A DNA stretch of 64,000 bases from NCBI GenBank assembly GCA_020638795.1, contig JACKHW010000005.1, positions 1 to 64,000 on the forward strand, read 5' to 3'. Each line of letters begins with the position of its first letter. Positions within the stretch are counted from its first letter, which is position 1. The position numbers and the translations under genes were made by a program. Below are positions 63,026 through 64,000 of the stretch, one piece after another. This DNA comes from Planctomycetota bacterium (GTDB taxonomy: Bacteria > Planctomycetota > UBA1135 > GCA-002748355). Below the pieces are notes generated by a model that searched no databases, had not been told where the DNA came from, and saw nothing but the letters and a program-made list of their open reading frames with translations.

Positions 63026-64000
63026 TCACTGGATCGACCGACGATCGCTCCCCGCCCGGCCTGGTTCCTTGGGTGACGAAGTGCCCGATGGAGCCGCGTT
63101 TTTATGCGGCGTGCGAGGCAGGATGCCGCGGTAGTGCGCGAAATCGCCGGGTCGGACGAGCAGAACATCGAGCAAACGAACGCGCGTCGAGCGCAGATAC
63201 ACGCCGATCGTCAGGACCGCCCCCACGAGGTAGGCGACACTCGAGGCCATGGCGGCGCCACGCGCCCCGTGCGCCGGGATCCACGCGAAGTCGAGACCGA
63301 CGAGAGTCACGAAGACAGCCGATGTCGCGAAGTTGCACGACGCGAGATGATGCCTCGCCATCAGGTCCGACTGGAGCACCTTGGCCACGGTGTAGAAGAC
63401 GGTCCCGGGTAGTAGCCAGAAGAGCGCGGGAGTCAGTCCTGCAGCCCACGTCGTGATCCACGATTCTCCGAGCAGGAGTTGCAGCGCAGGAGCATGGGCG
63501 AACCAGATCGCGATAGCGCCGAGGACGGCGACGAAGAGGCTGTTGCGCGCGACCACGGGCGTGAACTCGCTCGCGTCGTCCTCGTCCATGCCTGCGACTT
63601 TCGCGAAGAGCACGTCCCGCAGCGCTTCGGGGAAATGCCAGATCAACTCGGCAAGCGTCATCGCATAGGCGTAGAACGCGGCTTCGCGTTGCATCGCGGC
63701 GAGCCGCTCGTTCTCCGGTAGAACCGCCGCGACGACGTAGAGCCCCCCGAGCAGGTAGAGGTCGATGCGGTGATTGAGCGCCGTCAGCGTCGCGTGCACG
63801 TTGGCGCGCCATCCGAAGCCGAGTGCCTTGCGCAAGAACGGGCGGTCGAACCCCGGCGTCATTCTGACGATGCGCCTCATCGCGATCACGACCCCGATCG
63901 CGACGAGGACGCCGGGCACGAACCTCGCGTACGCAGCAGCGTGATACGCGTCGCGTTCCGTCACGACGAAGTAGAGCACCAAGAACAGCGGCAAGAAGCA
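63026..64000 (-). CDS. Polysaccharide flippase (Wzx/MATE-type), 5' end outside the window
   Basis: At least 324 residues are visible; the frame continues past base 64000, so the TTG-started reading at 63994 is internal. Eight or more hydrophobic helices are seen (VLVAIGVVIAMRR, SLFVAVLGAIAIWF, AAMASSVAYLVGAVLTIG). The helix pairs separated by short basic loops, and a mid-protein RANVHATLTALNHRIDLYLL segment, are typical of the oligosaccharide flippases of the MOP superfamily. It would move lipid-linked sugar units outward. It lies 144 nt from topA on the same strand. Confidence 0.75.
   Translation of the reverse strand, partial: CFLPLFLVLYFVVTERDAYHAAAYARFVPGVLVAIGVVIAMRRIVRMTPGFDRPFLRKALGFGWRANVHATLTALNHRIDLYLLGGLYVVAAVLPENERLAAMQREAAFYAYAMTLAELIWHFPEALRDVLFAKVAGMDEDDASEFTPVVARNSLFVAVLGAIAIWFAHAPALQLLLGESWITTWAAGLTPALFWLLPGTVFYTVAKVLQSDLMARHHLASCNFATSAVFVTLVGLDFAWIPAHGARGAAMASSVAYLVGAVLTIGVYLRSTRVRLLDVLLVRPGDFAHYRGILPRTPHKNAAPSGTSSPKEPGRAGSDRRSIQ

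Overview
The window looks like chromosome of a GC-rich planctomycete. The evidence is a DUF1549/DUF1553 cytochrome-type protein followed by a DUF1501 Tat protein, two sulfatases, a Ser/Thr kinase ending in a sulfatase-modifying-factor fold beside an ECF-type sigma factor, and many large secreted beta-rich proteins. Assignment below phylum is not possible from the sequence alone. No tRNA, rRNA, CRISPR array or insertion sequence was seen. Genes sit on both strands in short operons. Several convergent stops are separated by compact hairpins, and many starts lack a clear Shine-Dalgarno sequence.

Layout. 1-8.6 kb: 3' part of an rsmJ-like rRNA methyltransferase, then a DUF1549/1553 - DUF1501 - sulfatase/glycosidase operon for sulfated glycans. 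8.6-13.6 kb: minus-strand sigma factor - msrB - HNH operon, divergent from a kinase/FGE-like fusion. 13.7-17.2 kb: large membrane protein and a secreted protein. 17.2-20.6 kb: secreted GH2-type glycosidase. 20.6-23.6 kb: three genes joined by ATGA overlaps (small helical protein, zinc-hook SMC/Rad50-like ATPase, PD-(D/E)XK nuclease). This is the best candidate for an undescribed, possibly defence, system. 23.7-28.8 kb: hflX and a divergent type-2-like ileS. 28.9-36.9 kb: cell-surface and secreted proteins. 37.1-39.1 kb: DinG/XPD-type Fe-S helicase. 39.1-45.4 kb: sialic-acid catabolic operon (nanA, mutarotase-symporter fusion, AGE epimerase) with a divergent sulfatase. 45.5-47.5 kb: AraC/GyrI regulator, stand-alone GyrI protein and DUF2256. 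47.5-57.8 kb: secreted proteins, truncated paralogues and remnants around a PhyH dioxygenase. 57.9-64 kb: archaeal-type methionine aminopeptidase, leucine dehydrogenase, topA and a polysaccharide flippase that runs off the window.

Cross-cutting themes. Six secreted proteins over 38 kb end in what looks like the same roughly 100-residue beta-rich module. One imperfect palindrome family with core CCCTGG recurs between genes. Twelve putative -10 boxes share a TANNNT pattern, and several lie only 7-9 nt before a start codon, suggesting leaderless mRNAs. The metabolic theme is capture and breakdown of sulfated, sialylated polysaccharides, with a large surface-protein inventory.
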